DNA of 7,943 bases from Olsenella sp. (GTDB lineage: Bacteria > Actinomycetota > Coriobacteriia > Coriobacteriales > Atopobiaceae). Below are positions 1-4,976 of this stretch, piece after piece. Where the stretch lies: the NCBI GenBank assembly GCA_015062715.1, contig SUUD01000088.1:1-7943 (forward strand), read 5' to 3'. The notes beneath the pieces are model-generated. The model had not been told where the DNA came from. It made no database searches and saw nothing but the letters and a program-made list of their open reading frames with translations. A program made the translations under genes and the position numbers. The stretch's first letter is position 1. Each line of letters opens with the position of its first letter.

Positions 1-388
1 TAGTCCAGTACCCGGCGATGCCGTAGTGCGTGGAGTTGAAGATGGTGCCGCCGGCCATGCCGTAGGTGCGGGCCTTCTCGATGAGCATCTCCATCATGTG
101 GTAGCTCGCGACCATGCCCATGCCGTTGTTGGCGTCCATGACCACGGTGGTGGGCGTCTCCTTGACGATGTCCATCTTGGTGACCGGCAGCAGCGTGCCG
201 TTGACGATGCGGTCGATGTAGATGGGCTTGAAGCGGTTGCAGCCATGGCTCTCGATGCCGCGGCGGTCGCTCTCGAGCAGGACGTCCGCGCAGATGGCGG
301 CGTCGTCGCGCGGCACGCCGTACGCGCAGAACACATCGATCATGAAATCGTTCATGAGGTCCCAGGGGACGTAGGGGCGAGTCTCCAT
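1..388 (-). CDS. Ldh_2 (malate/L-lactate dehydrogenase-like) NAD(P)-dependent oxidoreductase, C-terminus cut by window edge
   Basis: The frame is open from an ATG at 388-386 to the window edge, giving 129 residues of a family usually about 330-360 long. Two family signatures are visible. RGIESHGCNR lies at residues 43-52 and matches the RG-x-SHG-x-x-R motif with its conserved His (H48). FNSTHYGIAGYW lies at residues 117-128 and matches the NS-x-H-[FY]-G nucleotide/substrate-site motif (H121). Members are cytosolic enzymes that reversibly oxidise 2-hydroxyacids (malate, lactate, sulfolactate, ureidoglycolate, 2,3-diketogulonate) with NAD(P); the substrate cannot be told from this third. The start is supported by a GAAGGGA Shine-Dalgarno stretch just upstream and by the N-terminal pattern of the family (helix, then GVPRDDA). 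The gene is divergent from the XRE regulator, with palindromes in its 5' region that suggest control. The family call is firm; the specific activity is unknown. Confidence 0.88.
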   Translation of the reverse strand, partial: METRPYVPWDLMNDFMIDVFCAYGVPRDDAAICADVLLESDRRGIESHGCNRFKPIYIDRIVNGTLLPVTKMDIVKETPTTVVMDANNGMGMVASYHMMEMLIEKARTYGMAGGTIFNSTHYGIAGYWT

Positions 389-406
389 GGCGGTTCCCTT
401 CGTTGG

Positions 407-421
407 GTGCCGTGACGGCAC
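407..421. promoter_or_regulatory. Perfect 15-nt palindrome upstream of the dehydrogenase gene (putative operator)
   Basis: GTGCCGTGACGGCAC has two 7-nt arms (GTGCCGT/ACGGCAC) around one central G. It lies 18 nt upstream of the dehydrogenase start codon, between any promoter and the ribosome-binding site, where a repressor would block transcription. A further 8-nt palindrome, TGACGTCA, sits at 427-434. No cognate regulator can be assigned. An RNA hairpin with such a small loop is less likely than a protein-binding site. Confidence 0.4.
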
Positions 422-442
422 GCGTTTGACGTCACCTCGAAC

Positions 443-456
443 GATACCCCCGTATC
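443..456 (-). promoter_or_regulatory. G-tract palindrome resembling a CsoR/RcnR/FrmR-type operator
   Basis: On the minus strand it reads GATACGGGGGTATC: arms GATAC/GTATC around a G-run. Operators of the CsoR/RcnR/FrmR (DUF156) family typically carry such a G/C-tract flanked by TA-containing inverted repeats. The site lies 54 nt upstream of the dehydrogenase start, so it could belong to that gene's promoter. No DUF156 gene is present in the window, so the assignment rests on resemblance alone. Confidence 0.25.
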
Positions 457-557
457 AGGCAACTTTGGCCGAGACGCCCGAACTCTGCGCCGAACGGTAA
501 CGCGGGGCTCGCGCCGGAGCGTCCCGCAGAATCAAACCAACCCCAGCTAGAATGCCC

Positions 558-574
558 CGCAACCAATAGTTGCG
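558..574. promoter_or_regulatory. 17-nt inverted repeat, putative operator of the XRE regulator
   Basis: CGCAACCAATAGTTGCG has 6-nt arms CGCAAC/GTTGCG around a 5-nt AT-rich centre. It overlaps the candidate -35 hexamer at 570-575. An outer pair, ATGCCCC (552-558) and GGGGCAT (585-591), flanks it and sits mostly in the promoter spacer. XRE-type regulators often bind short dyads over their own promoter, so autoregulation is a reasonable inference but is not shown. Confidence 0.4.
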
Positions 575-598
575 CCATCAATTTGGGGCATGTATCGT
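570..598 (+). promoter_or_regulatory. Candidate sigma70-type promoter for the XRE/DUF4097 gene
   Basis: TTGCGC (570-575) and TATCGT (593-598) are separated by exactly 17 nt. The -35 matches TTGACA at four of six positions and the -10 matches TATAAT at four of six. It would give a leader of about 70 nt before the start at 675. It is embedded in the inverted repeats at 552-591. The match is moderate and rests on inspection only. Confidence 0.35.
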
Positions 599-674
599 CT
601 AGTTGGTGGAGCAATCGGCATGAGGGGAGGCAGACTTGGCGCCATCGTCCATACAAAGCGACAGGAGAAAACCC

Positions 675-1877
675 ATGGCACTGGATATTGGCTCCCGCAT
701 CGTCGAGCTCCGCGGCACGGCAGACCTCTCGCAGGAGGGGCTGGCAAACGAACTGGGCCTCTCGCGTCAGGCAGTCTCGCGCTGGGAGCGCGGCGAGGCC
801 CTTCCCGATACCGAGAACCTCATCGCCCTCGCGGACCTCTTTGGCGTGACCCTCGACGAGCTCGTGCGACCGAAAGCTGCCGTCGAGACGGACGACGAGG
901 TGGCAAGTGGCAACGAGGCCGAGGCCGAAGAGCCTGAGATGCCCGATGAGTTCGATCCGGAGTCCGAGGCGTCCGACGCGCCAGAGGCCACGCCCGAGCC
1001 CGAGGCCACGCCCGGCCCCGAGGCGACCATCCCTCCCCCACGACCGGTCTGGATGAAGGCGCTGCTGCTCGTCGCCGCGCTGGCATCCTTGGCTTTGTCG
1101 GCACTCTTCGTGGCGAACGTGGTCACCTATGCCTACCACACCATCTTTCCGTCGCCGAGCGAGGAGTACGTCGCGCCTCCCGTCATCGTCGACGGGTCGC
1201 AGGTGACAAGCATCGACGTCATGTGGCGCGCGGGCGAGGTCGAGGTGGTCCCCACCGTAGATGACGAGAATGGCGGCGACGTGCTCATCCAGGCATTTGG
1301 GGCGGACCCCACCTGGAAGCTCGAGAACGGCAGGCTGCAGGTCACCTGCGACCACGAAGAGGACTACGGCGAGGTGACCATCTTCGTGATGGTGCCCCCA
1401 GACGTCGCCCTCAACCTGCAGGAGCTCTCGCTTGAGGCCTCCGATGGTGCCAGCGGCTTCTTCTCATCCATTGCCTGCGACAAGATCTACGTCTACGAGT
1501 CCAATGGGTTCGTGCAGGTCGACAACTGCGAGGCCGCCGAGCTCGACATCCGCGCGACGGCGGGCACCGTGTTGCTTGCCGGGTCCTTCGAGCATATGGC
1601 AATTGACGCCAAGAGCACCGCCGAGGTGAACTATGCGGCCGACACCACACAGGAGATGCCCAAGGCCCTCGACGTGAGGCTCTCCGAGTCCAGCCTCAAC
1701 CTCACGGTTCCCAAGAGCGCAGGCCTCACACTGACCGATAAGGGCGACGCGCACTACTTCGACACCAACCTGTCCCTCGTATACGGCGAGGACGGCGCGG
1801 TCTATGGGACAGGCGAGACCAAGGTGAGCGTCGAGGCCGACGCAAACAGCCACGTGAGCATCATGGGAGACGAGTAG
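675..1877 (+). CDS. Membrane-anchored XRE-family regulator with extracytoplasmic DUF4097-like domain
   Basis: A 400-residue protein. Residues 5-62 form an XRE/Cro-CI helix-turn-helix, with recognition helix around LSRQAVSRWERG (29-40) and the usual tail LPDTENLIALADLFGVTLDELV. Residues 68-120 are an acidic Glu/Pro/Ala linker with a short tandem repeat. Residues 127-152 form a single hydrophobic membrane helix. Residues 165-400 are a beta-rich region with repeated strand patterns (IDVMWRAGEVEVVP, IYVYESNGFVQVDN, ELDIRATAGTVLLAG, KALDVRLSESSLNLTV), resembling DUF4097/adhesin-like beta-helical domains. With the DNA-binding head in the cytoplasm and the beta domain outside, this is a one-component transmembrane regulator layout; the signal is unknown. 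The start at 675 is chosen over an in-frame TTG at 636 because GGAG lies at the right distance and the HTH begins immediately. It is divergent from the dehydrogenase and convergent with the SIS gene. Confidence 0.88.
   Translation: MALDIGSRIVELRGTADLSQEGLANELGLSRQAVSRWERGEALPDTENLIALADLFGVTLDELVRPKAAVETDDEVASGNEAEAEEPEMPDEFDPESEASDAPEATPEPEATPGPEATIPPPRPVWMKALLLVAALASLALSALFVANVVTYAYHTIFPSPSEEYVAPPVIVDGSQVTSIDVMWRAGEVEVVPTVDDENGGDVLIQAFGADPTWKLENGRLQVTCDHEEDYGEVTIFVMVPPDVALNLQELSLEASDGASGFFSSIACDKIYVYESNGFVQVDNCEAAELDIRATAGTVLLAGSFEHMAIDAKSTAEVNYAADTTQEMPKALDVRLSESSLNLTVPKSAGLTLTDKGDAHYFDTNLSLVYGEDGAVYGTGETKVSVEADANSHVSIMGDE
984..1028 (+). repeat. 18-nt tandem repeat (2.5 copies) in the linker of the XRE protein
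   Basis: Two near-identical 18-nt units begin at 984 and 1002, each starting GAGGCCACGCCCG and differing by a small change near the 3' end. A partial third unit, GAGGCGACC, begins at 1020. In frame they encode EATPEP, EATPGP and EAT (residues 104-118). The length is a multiple of three, so copy-number change would alter linker length without a frameshift. Confidence 0.75.
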
Positions 1878-1924
1878 CTCCTGACGTTTCTGCCAGGGTG
1901 CCCGACACGCCGCTTCAGATAAGG

Positions 1925-2521
1925 TTACTCCCTGCCCTGGGCCAGGCGCTCCCCCACGTCTCCCGACGGGTGGTTCTCCAGAAACGCCTCGCGCGAGAAG
2001 GCCTCGCCCTCCATGAGGTCGATGGCCACGGCGTCCAAGGCGGCAATGACCGCCAGCGTGCTGGCCGTGGCGAGCATGTTGAAGGGGTCGGGCTCGCGCT
2101 CTATCTCGACGCGCAGGAAGAGGTCGGAGGCCTGGCCGATGGGCGACTCGGGATGCTCGCCCACGCCAACGACGATCGCGCCCTTCTCGGCCAGGTTGGG
2201 CAGGAACTTGACCAGCTCGGCCGTGGCCCCTCCCTTGGAGATGACGATGACCACGTCACCGGCGCGCACCACGCCCAGCTCGCCGTGGACGGCGTCGCTG
2301 GGGTTGAGGTAGAAGGCGCGCTGCCCAATGACGGAGAGCGTGTGCACGGCCTTGCGCGCCGCCATGGCAGACGTGCCGCAGCCGGTGATGAAGACGGAGC
2401 CCTCGCACCCGGCGATAAGGTCACGCAGCTTGCCCAACGCCTCGTAGTCGATGGTCTGGGCGAGCCGAGCAACCTGCTCGGCCTCGGCCTCGATGACCCT
2501 TCTCAGCGTGTCCTTGCCCAT
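1925..2521 (-). CDS. SIS-domain sugar-phosphate isomerase, KpsF/GutQ-like, without CBS domains
   Basis: A 198-residue cytosolic SIS-fold protein. Motifs in order: FITGCGTSAMAARK (44-57, phosphosugar loop), YLNPSDAVHGELG (71-83), VIVISKGGATAEL (91-103), and the C-terminal ENHPSGDVGERL (182-193) typical of the KpsF/GutQ/KdsD arabinose-5-phosphate isomerase group. Those enzymes are about 320 residues with two C-terminal CBS domains, which are absent here. By alignment from memory to E. coli KdsD, the C-terminal His (H184) and a Glu (E143) are kept, while the active-site Lys and a loop Glu are Thr50 and Ala99. A different sugar phosphate is therefore likely, and Kdo synthesis would not be expected in a Gram-positive. 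It starts 9 nt after the upstream gene's stop, with GTAGGGG as ribosome-binding site, so it is probably translationally coupled and last in its operon. No clear terminator is visible in the 47-bp convergent gap (1878-1924). Confidence 0.82.
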   Translation of the reverse strand: MGKDTLRRVIEAEAEQVARLAQTIDYEALGKLRDLIAGCEGSVFITGCGTSAMAARKAVHTLSVIGQRAFYLNPSDAVHGELGVVRAGDVVIVISKGGATAELVKFLPNLAEKGAIVVGVGEHPESPIGQASDLFLRVEIEREPDPFNMLATASTLAVIAALDAVAIDLMEGEAFSREAFLENHPSGDVGERLAQGRE

Positions 2522-2530
2522 GGCAGACCC

Positions 2531-3493
2531 CTACTGCTTGCCGCCCCTGTCACGTCCCATGCCCGAAATCGCGGCATAGATCACGACGACCGCGATCACC
2601 GCGACGAAGGTCGTGGTCTGCGAGCCCAGGAGCCCGTCAAGCCAGGCCGGCGCGTTCTCCCAGCGCTTGAGCAGCGAGTACCCGAGGATGCCGGCCACGA
2701 GCAGCACCGCTCCGACCACCTCGAGCACGGCGCGCACGTCGAAGTGCATCGAAAACCAACCGACCCTCACGGTGTTGGCGTCCCACTCCCTCTGCGCGGC
2801 GTTGGCCTCGGCCACGTCTATGCCCTCCACGAGCTCGGCCACGCGCTTGGCGGCCTCCGCGACGCCCGGGACCGTGTCGATGGTGACCGTCTCGCCCTTG
2901 CCGTCCAGGTTTCCGCAGGTGACGACCAGTCCCAGGTAGGGGAAGACCATGACGCGCATGAGCCTGAGCTTGGAGGCCTCACCATCCGACAGGTCCTCGG
3001 CCACCCCCTCGCGGCCGCGCGCGTCGTACACGGCGAACGCCCGGGGCAGCTCGGTCATGATCATGCGTAGGCCCGTCGCCACGCCATGTGCGTTGGTGCC
3101 CGTCAGGTCCTGGAGCGCCATGTCCCCGCCCTTGCGGTCGAGGACCTCGTGCACCTCCTTCTTGGCCTTGCCAAACGAGAGGTCCCCCAGGATGGCGCGG
3201 ATGGCGCCCGCGACGCCGCCGCGCTTGCCCTCGAGCTGGAGCGCGTCGCCCTCGGACGAGAGAAGCGTCACGTTGCTGCCGTCCACGAAGGCCACCGGCC
3301 CCTTGTCGGGGTCATGGCGCAGGGTCTCGGGCGTTACCGGCACGACCGCCAGGCACGGGCTGCCCAGGGACGTAGCAATCTGCTTGAGGGGCGTGCCACC
3401 CTTGACGGCGGCGTCGCGCTCACCGACGAGGCCGCTCCAGTCGTTGCCGCCCATCGCCTCGCGCAGCTGCGCGGAAGAAACGTCGTAACCCAT
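2531..3493 (-). CDS. Unrecognised protein with soluble N-terminal region and two C-terminal membrane helices
   Basis: I do not recognise this 320-residue protein. Residues 1-250 look soluble and mixed alpha/beta, with hydrophobic strands around CLAVVPV (47-53), PVAFVDGSNVTLLSS (66-80) and MRVMVFPYLGLVVTCGNLDG (179-198). There is no signal peptide. Residues 253-274 and 293-312 are hydrophobic enough to span the membrane, joined by a short segment, and the tail GMGRDRGGKQ is basic. By the positive-inside rule the N-terminal domain and the tail are probably both cytoplasmic. No catalytic motif, metal cluster or nucleotide-binding loop stands out. It lies 62 nt after the TIM-barrel gene and 9 nt before the SIS gene, all on one strand, so it probably serves the same process. 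The start is supported by GAAAGG about 10 nt upstream; an 8-nt palindrome (AAGGCCTT, 3500-3507) overlaps that site. Confidence 0.8.
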   Translation of the reverse strand: MGYDVSSAQLREAMGGNDWSGLVGERDAAVKGGTPLKQIATSLGSPCLAVVPVTPETLRHDPDKGPVAFVDGSNVTLLSSEGDALQLEGKRGGVAGAIRAILGDLSFGKAKKEVHEVLDRKGGDMALQDLTGTNAHGVATGLRMIMTELPRAFAVYDARGREGVAEDLSDGEASKLRLMRVMVFPYLGLVVTCGNLDGKGETVTIDTVPGVAEAAKRVAELVEGIDVAEANAAQREWDANTVRVGWFSMHFDVRAVLEVVGAVLLVAGILGYSLLKRWENAPAWLDGLLGSQTTTFVAVIAVVVIYAAISGMGRDRGGKQ

Positions 3494-3555
3494 GAAATCA
3501 AGGCCTTTCGTGTTGCTGGTGCACCTGAACGACCTTTAATGATAGCGCCCTGCCG

Positions 3556-4407
3556 TCAGGCGCGCCCCTCCCAGCCAAAACATGCACGCAAGATGGGGGC
3601 GACCGTCGCAAACGACTCACGCACCGCCGTGGCGGCGTCCGGGCGCTGCTCCACCTCGATGGAGAAGGCGCCCTCGTAGCCCGCGTCCGCCAGCGCCGCG
3701 ACGAAGCGGGCAAAGTCGACCGAGCCCGTGCTCCCGGGATAGGTGCGCTCGACCTCGGTGAGGTGGACGTAGCGCACCCGCCCGCCCAGCTCGGCGGCAC
3801 ACTCGCAGACGTCGGCCTCCTCGAGCACCATGGCGCAGGTGTCCATCATGGTGGCGAGGTTGGGGCATGCGACCTCGGCCACCAGCGCCTCGCCGTCGGC
3901 CACGGTGTGGAGGTTGTCGGTCTCGGCACGCTCGATGGGCTCGAGGAAGACGTCCACCCCGCGCTCGGCGGCATGGCCGCACAGGGCGCGCAGCTGGCGG
4001 ACCATGAGCTCGTGGCGCACGACGGGGTCGTCGCCCAAAAGGCCGCGCGCCCGGCCGATGTTCACGTTGGCTCCCAGGTACGCCGCGAAGTCGACAATCT
4101 GCCCGAGCCGCGCCATGCAGGCGTCGCGCGCCGCCGGGTCGGGGTCGGTCATCGAGAGGCCCAGCTTGCCATAGACGTCACCGGTGCACACGTTCACCAC
4201 GCGCAGGCCATGACGCTCGACAAGGCCACGCAGCTCCGCCCAGTCGAGCCGCGCCGGGTCCACGCAGATGAGCTCGACGGCGTCGTAGCCCACCTCCACG
4301 AGCAGCCCGAGACTTGCGTCCAGCGGTCCCGAGAGGGCCGTCGCGCAGGGGCCCACCTCCACCTCGGGGGTGGCGACCTGATAGCCAAGGCAGACCGGGT
4401 GTCTCAT
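3556..4407 (-). CDS. Sugar phosphate isomerase/epimerase, xylose-isomerase-like TIM barrel
   Basis: A 283-residue protein, the usual length for AP-endonuclease-2-fold TIM barrels that isomerise or epimerise sugars (D-tagatose/allulose 3-epimerase, hydroxypyruvate isomerase, myo-inosose dehydratase). The four metal-ligand positions of the fold are visible at strand ends: E156 in VFLEPIER, D189 in TMMDTCAM, H215 in YVHLTEVER and E251 in FSIEVEQRPD. The N-terminal strand LGYQVAT and the motif GYDAVELICVD (40-50) also fit. The reaction is probably a divalent-metal-dependent 1,2-isomerisation or C3 epimerisation of a keto sugar; the substrate cannot be told. Translation begins at an ATG 6 nt after a strong AGGAGGT (4412-4418). 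The upstream NimA-like gene ends 25 nt before the start, so the two are likely co-transcribed. Confidence 0.85.
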   Translation of the reverse strand: MRHPVCLGYQVATPEVEVGPCATALSGPLDASLGLLVEVGYDAVELICVDPARLDWAELRGLVERHGLRVVNVCTGDVYGKLGLSMTDPDPAARDACMARLGQIVDFAAYLGANVNIGRARGLLGDDPVVRHELMVRQLRALCGHAAERGVDVFLEPIERAETDNLHTVADGEALVAEVACPNLATMMDTCAMVLEEADVCECAAELGGRVRYVHLTEVERTYPGSTGSVDFARFVAALADAGYEGAFSIEVEQRPDAATAVRESFATVAPILRACFGWEGRA

Positions 4408-4432
4408 GGCGACCTCCTCGCGGGGCTCGACG

Positions 4433-4903
4433 TTACTTCTCCTTGACAGCCTTGCCCGTCATGTAGTCGATCTCCATCTCGAGCACGGCGGTGCGCGCCG
4501 CGCTGCGAGCCATGGTGGCCTCCATCTCCGCGGTCGTGGGGATGTACTTCATGCCTAGGGTCCGCAGGATGGACAGGCGCGTCCCGTCGTCCTCGACCAC
4601 GCGGCAGCGACCGAAGCAGATGACCGAGTTGAAGGTGTACCACCACTCCCCCTCCTGCCGCTCGCCCCCGTCGAGCACGGTGAGGCACACCTTGTCGCAG
4701 GCCGCGAGGGCGTCGATCTTGTGGCCCTCGCGGGCGCCGTGGAAGAACAGCCGGCCGTCCTGGTACAGGAAGTCGATGGGCACGCCATAGGGGTAGCCGT
4801 CTTCGCCATGCACGCAAAGAACCCCGCGCGGCTGCTCGCGCAGGATCCTCTCGCACTCCTCGGCGCTCAGCTGCTGCTTGATGCGGCGCATCTCTCGAAA
4901 CAT
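4433..4903 (-). CDS. Pyridoxamine 5'-phosphate oxidase-fold flavin-binding protein, NimA-like
   Basis: A 156-residue protein of the split-barrel FMN-binding superfamily. Typical elements are the N-terminus MRRIKQQLSAEECERIL (5-21), RGVLCVHGEDGYPYGVPIDFLYQDGRLFFHGAREGHKIDAL (26-66 region; two key strands ending in PYGVP and FFHGAREGHK), KVCLTVLD (71-78) and SVICFGRCRVVED (93-105). Relatives include NimA-type 5-nitroimidazole reductases and many uncharacterised FMN/F420-binding proteins; activity here is unproven. The start at 4903 is chosen because it follows a GAGGGGAG ribosome-binding stretch. An in-frame ATG at 4999 would add 32 non-family residues and cross the divergent gene's start. It is the first gene of the leftward run and divergent from the MATE pump. 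Confidence 0.85.
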   Translation of the reverse strand: MFREMRRIKQQLSAEECERILREQPRGVLCVHGEDGYPYGVPIDFLYQDGRLFFHGAREGHKIDALAACDKVCLTVLDGGERQEGEWWYTFNSVICFGRCRVVEDDGTRLSILRTLGMKYIPTTAEMEATMARSAARTAVLEMEIDYMTGKAVKEK

Positions 4904-4934
4904 CGTGGCTCCCCTCGTCTGGTGGTTTCGCAAG

Positions 4935-4942
4935 ACTATAGA
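4935..4942. promoter_or_regulatory. Overlapping divergent -10-like elements between the NimA-like and MATE genes
   Basis: The gap between the two start codons is only 73 bp. ACTATAGA reads as TATAGA (4937-4942) on the plus strand and TATAGT (4940-4935) on the minus strand, both good -10 matches, and it is the only AT-rich spot in the gap. Each would give a leader of roughly 25-30 nt. No convincing -35 hexamer is at the right distance on either strand. If real, polymerase binding for the two genes would be mutually exclusive. Confidence 0.3.
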
Positions 4943-4976
4943 CCAGGGCGGCGCCCGCATGCGCGAAAGGCGTACC

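Noticed and set aside
589..660. A tRNA-like string (TCGTCTAGTTGGTGGAGCA) resembling a D-arm.
   Set aside because: No T-loop (GTTCRA-type) sequence, acceptor stem or anticodon arm follows at the right distance.
636..674. Upstream in-frame TTG start for the XRE protein.
   Set aside because: The added 13 residues precede a normal XRE N-terminus, and the 675 ATG has GGAG at proper spacing.
432..1355. A 307-codon minus-strand open frame opposite the XRE gene.
   Set aside because: It overlaps the clear helix-turn-helix coding region and has no recognisable domain.
1878..1924. A terminator in the convergent gap between the XRE and SIS genes.
   Set aside because: Only a weak CCAGGG/CCCTGG pair with a 36-nt gap is present, extending into the SIS gene and lacking a T-run.
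1898..3070. A 390-codon plus-strand open frame opposite the SIS gene and the unknown membrane protein gene.
   Set aside because: It is a high-GC antisense frame rich in His, Gly, Arg and Asp with no family motif. The minus-strand frames carry clear SIS motifs and good ribosome-binding sites.
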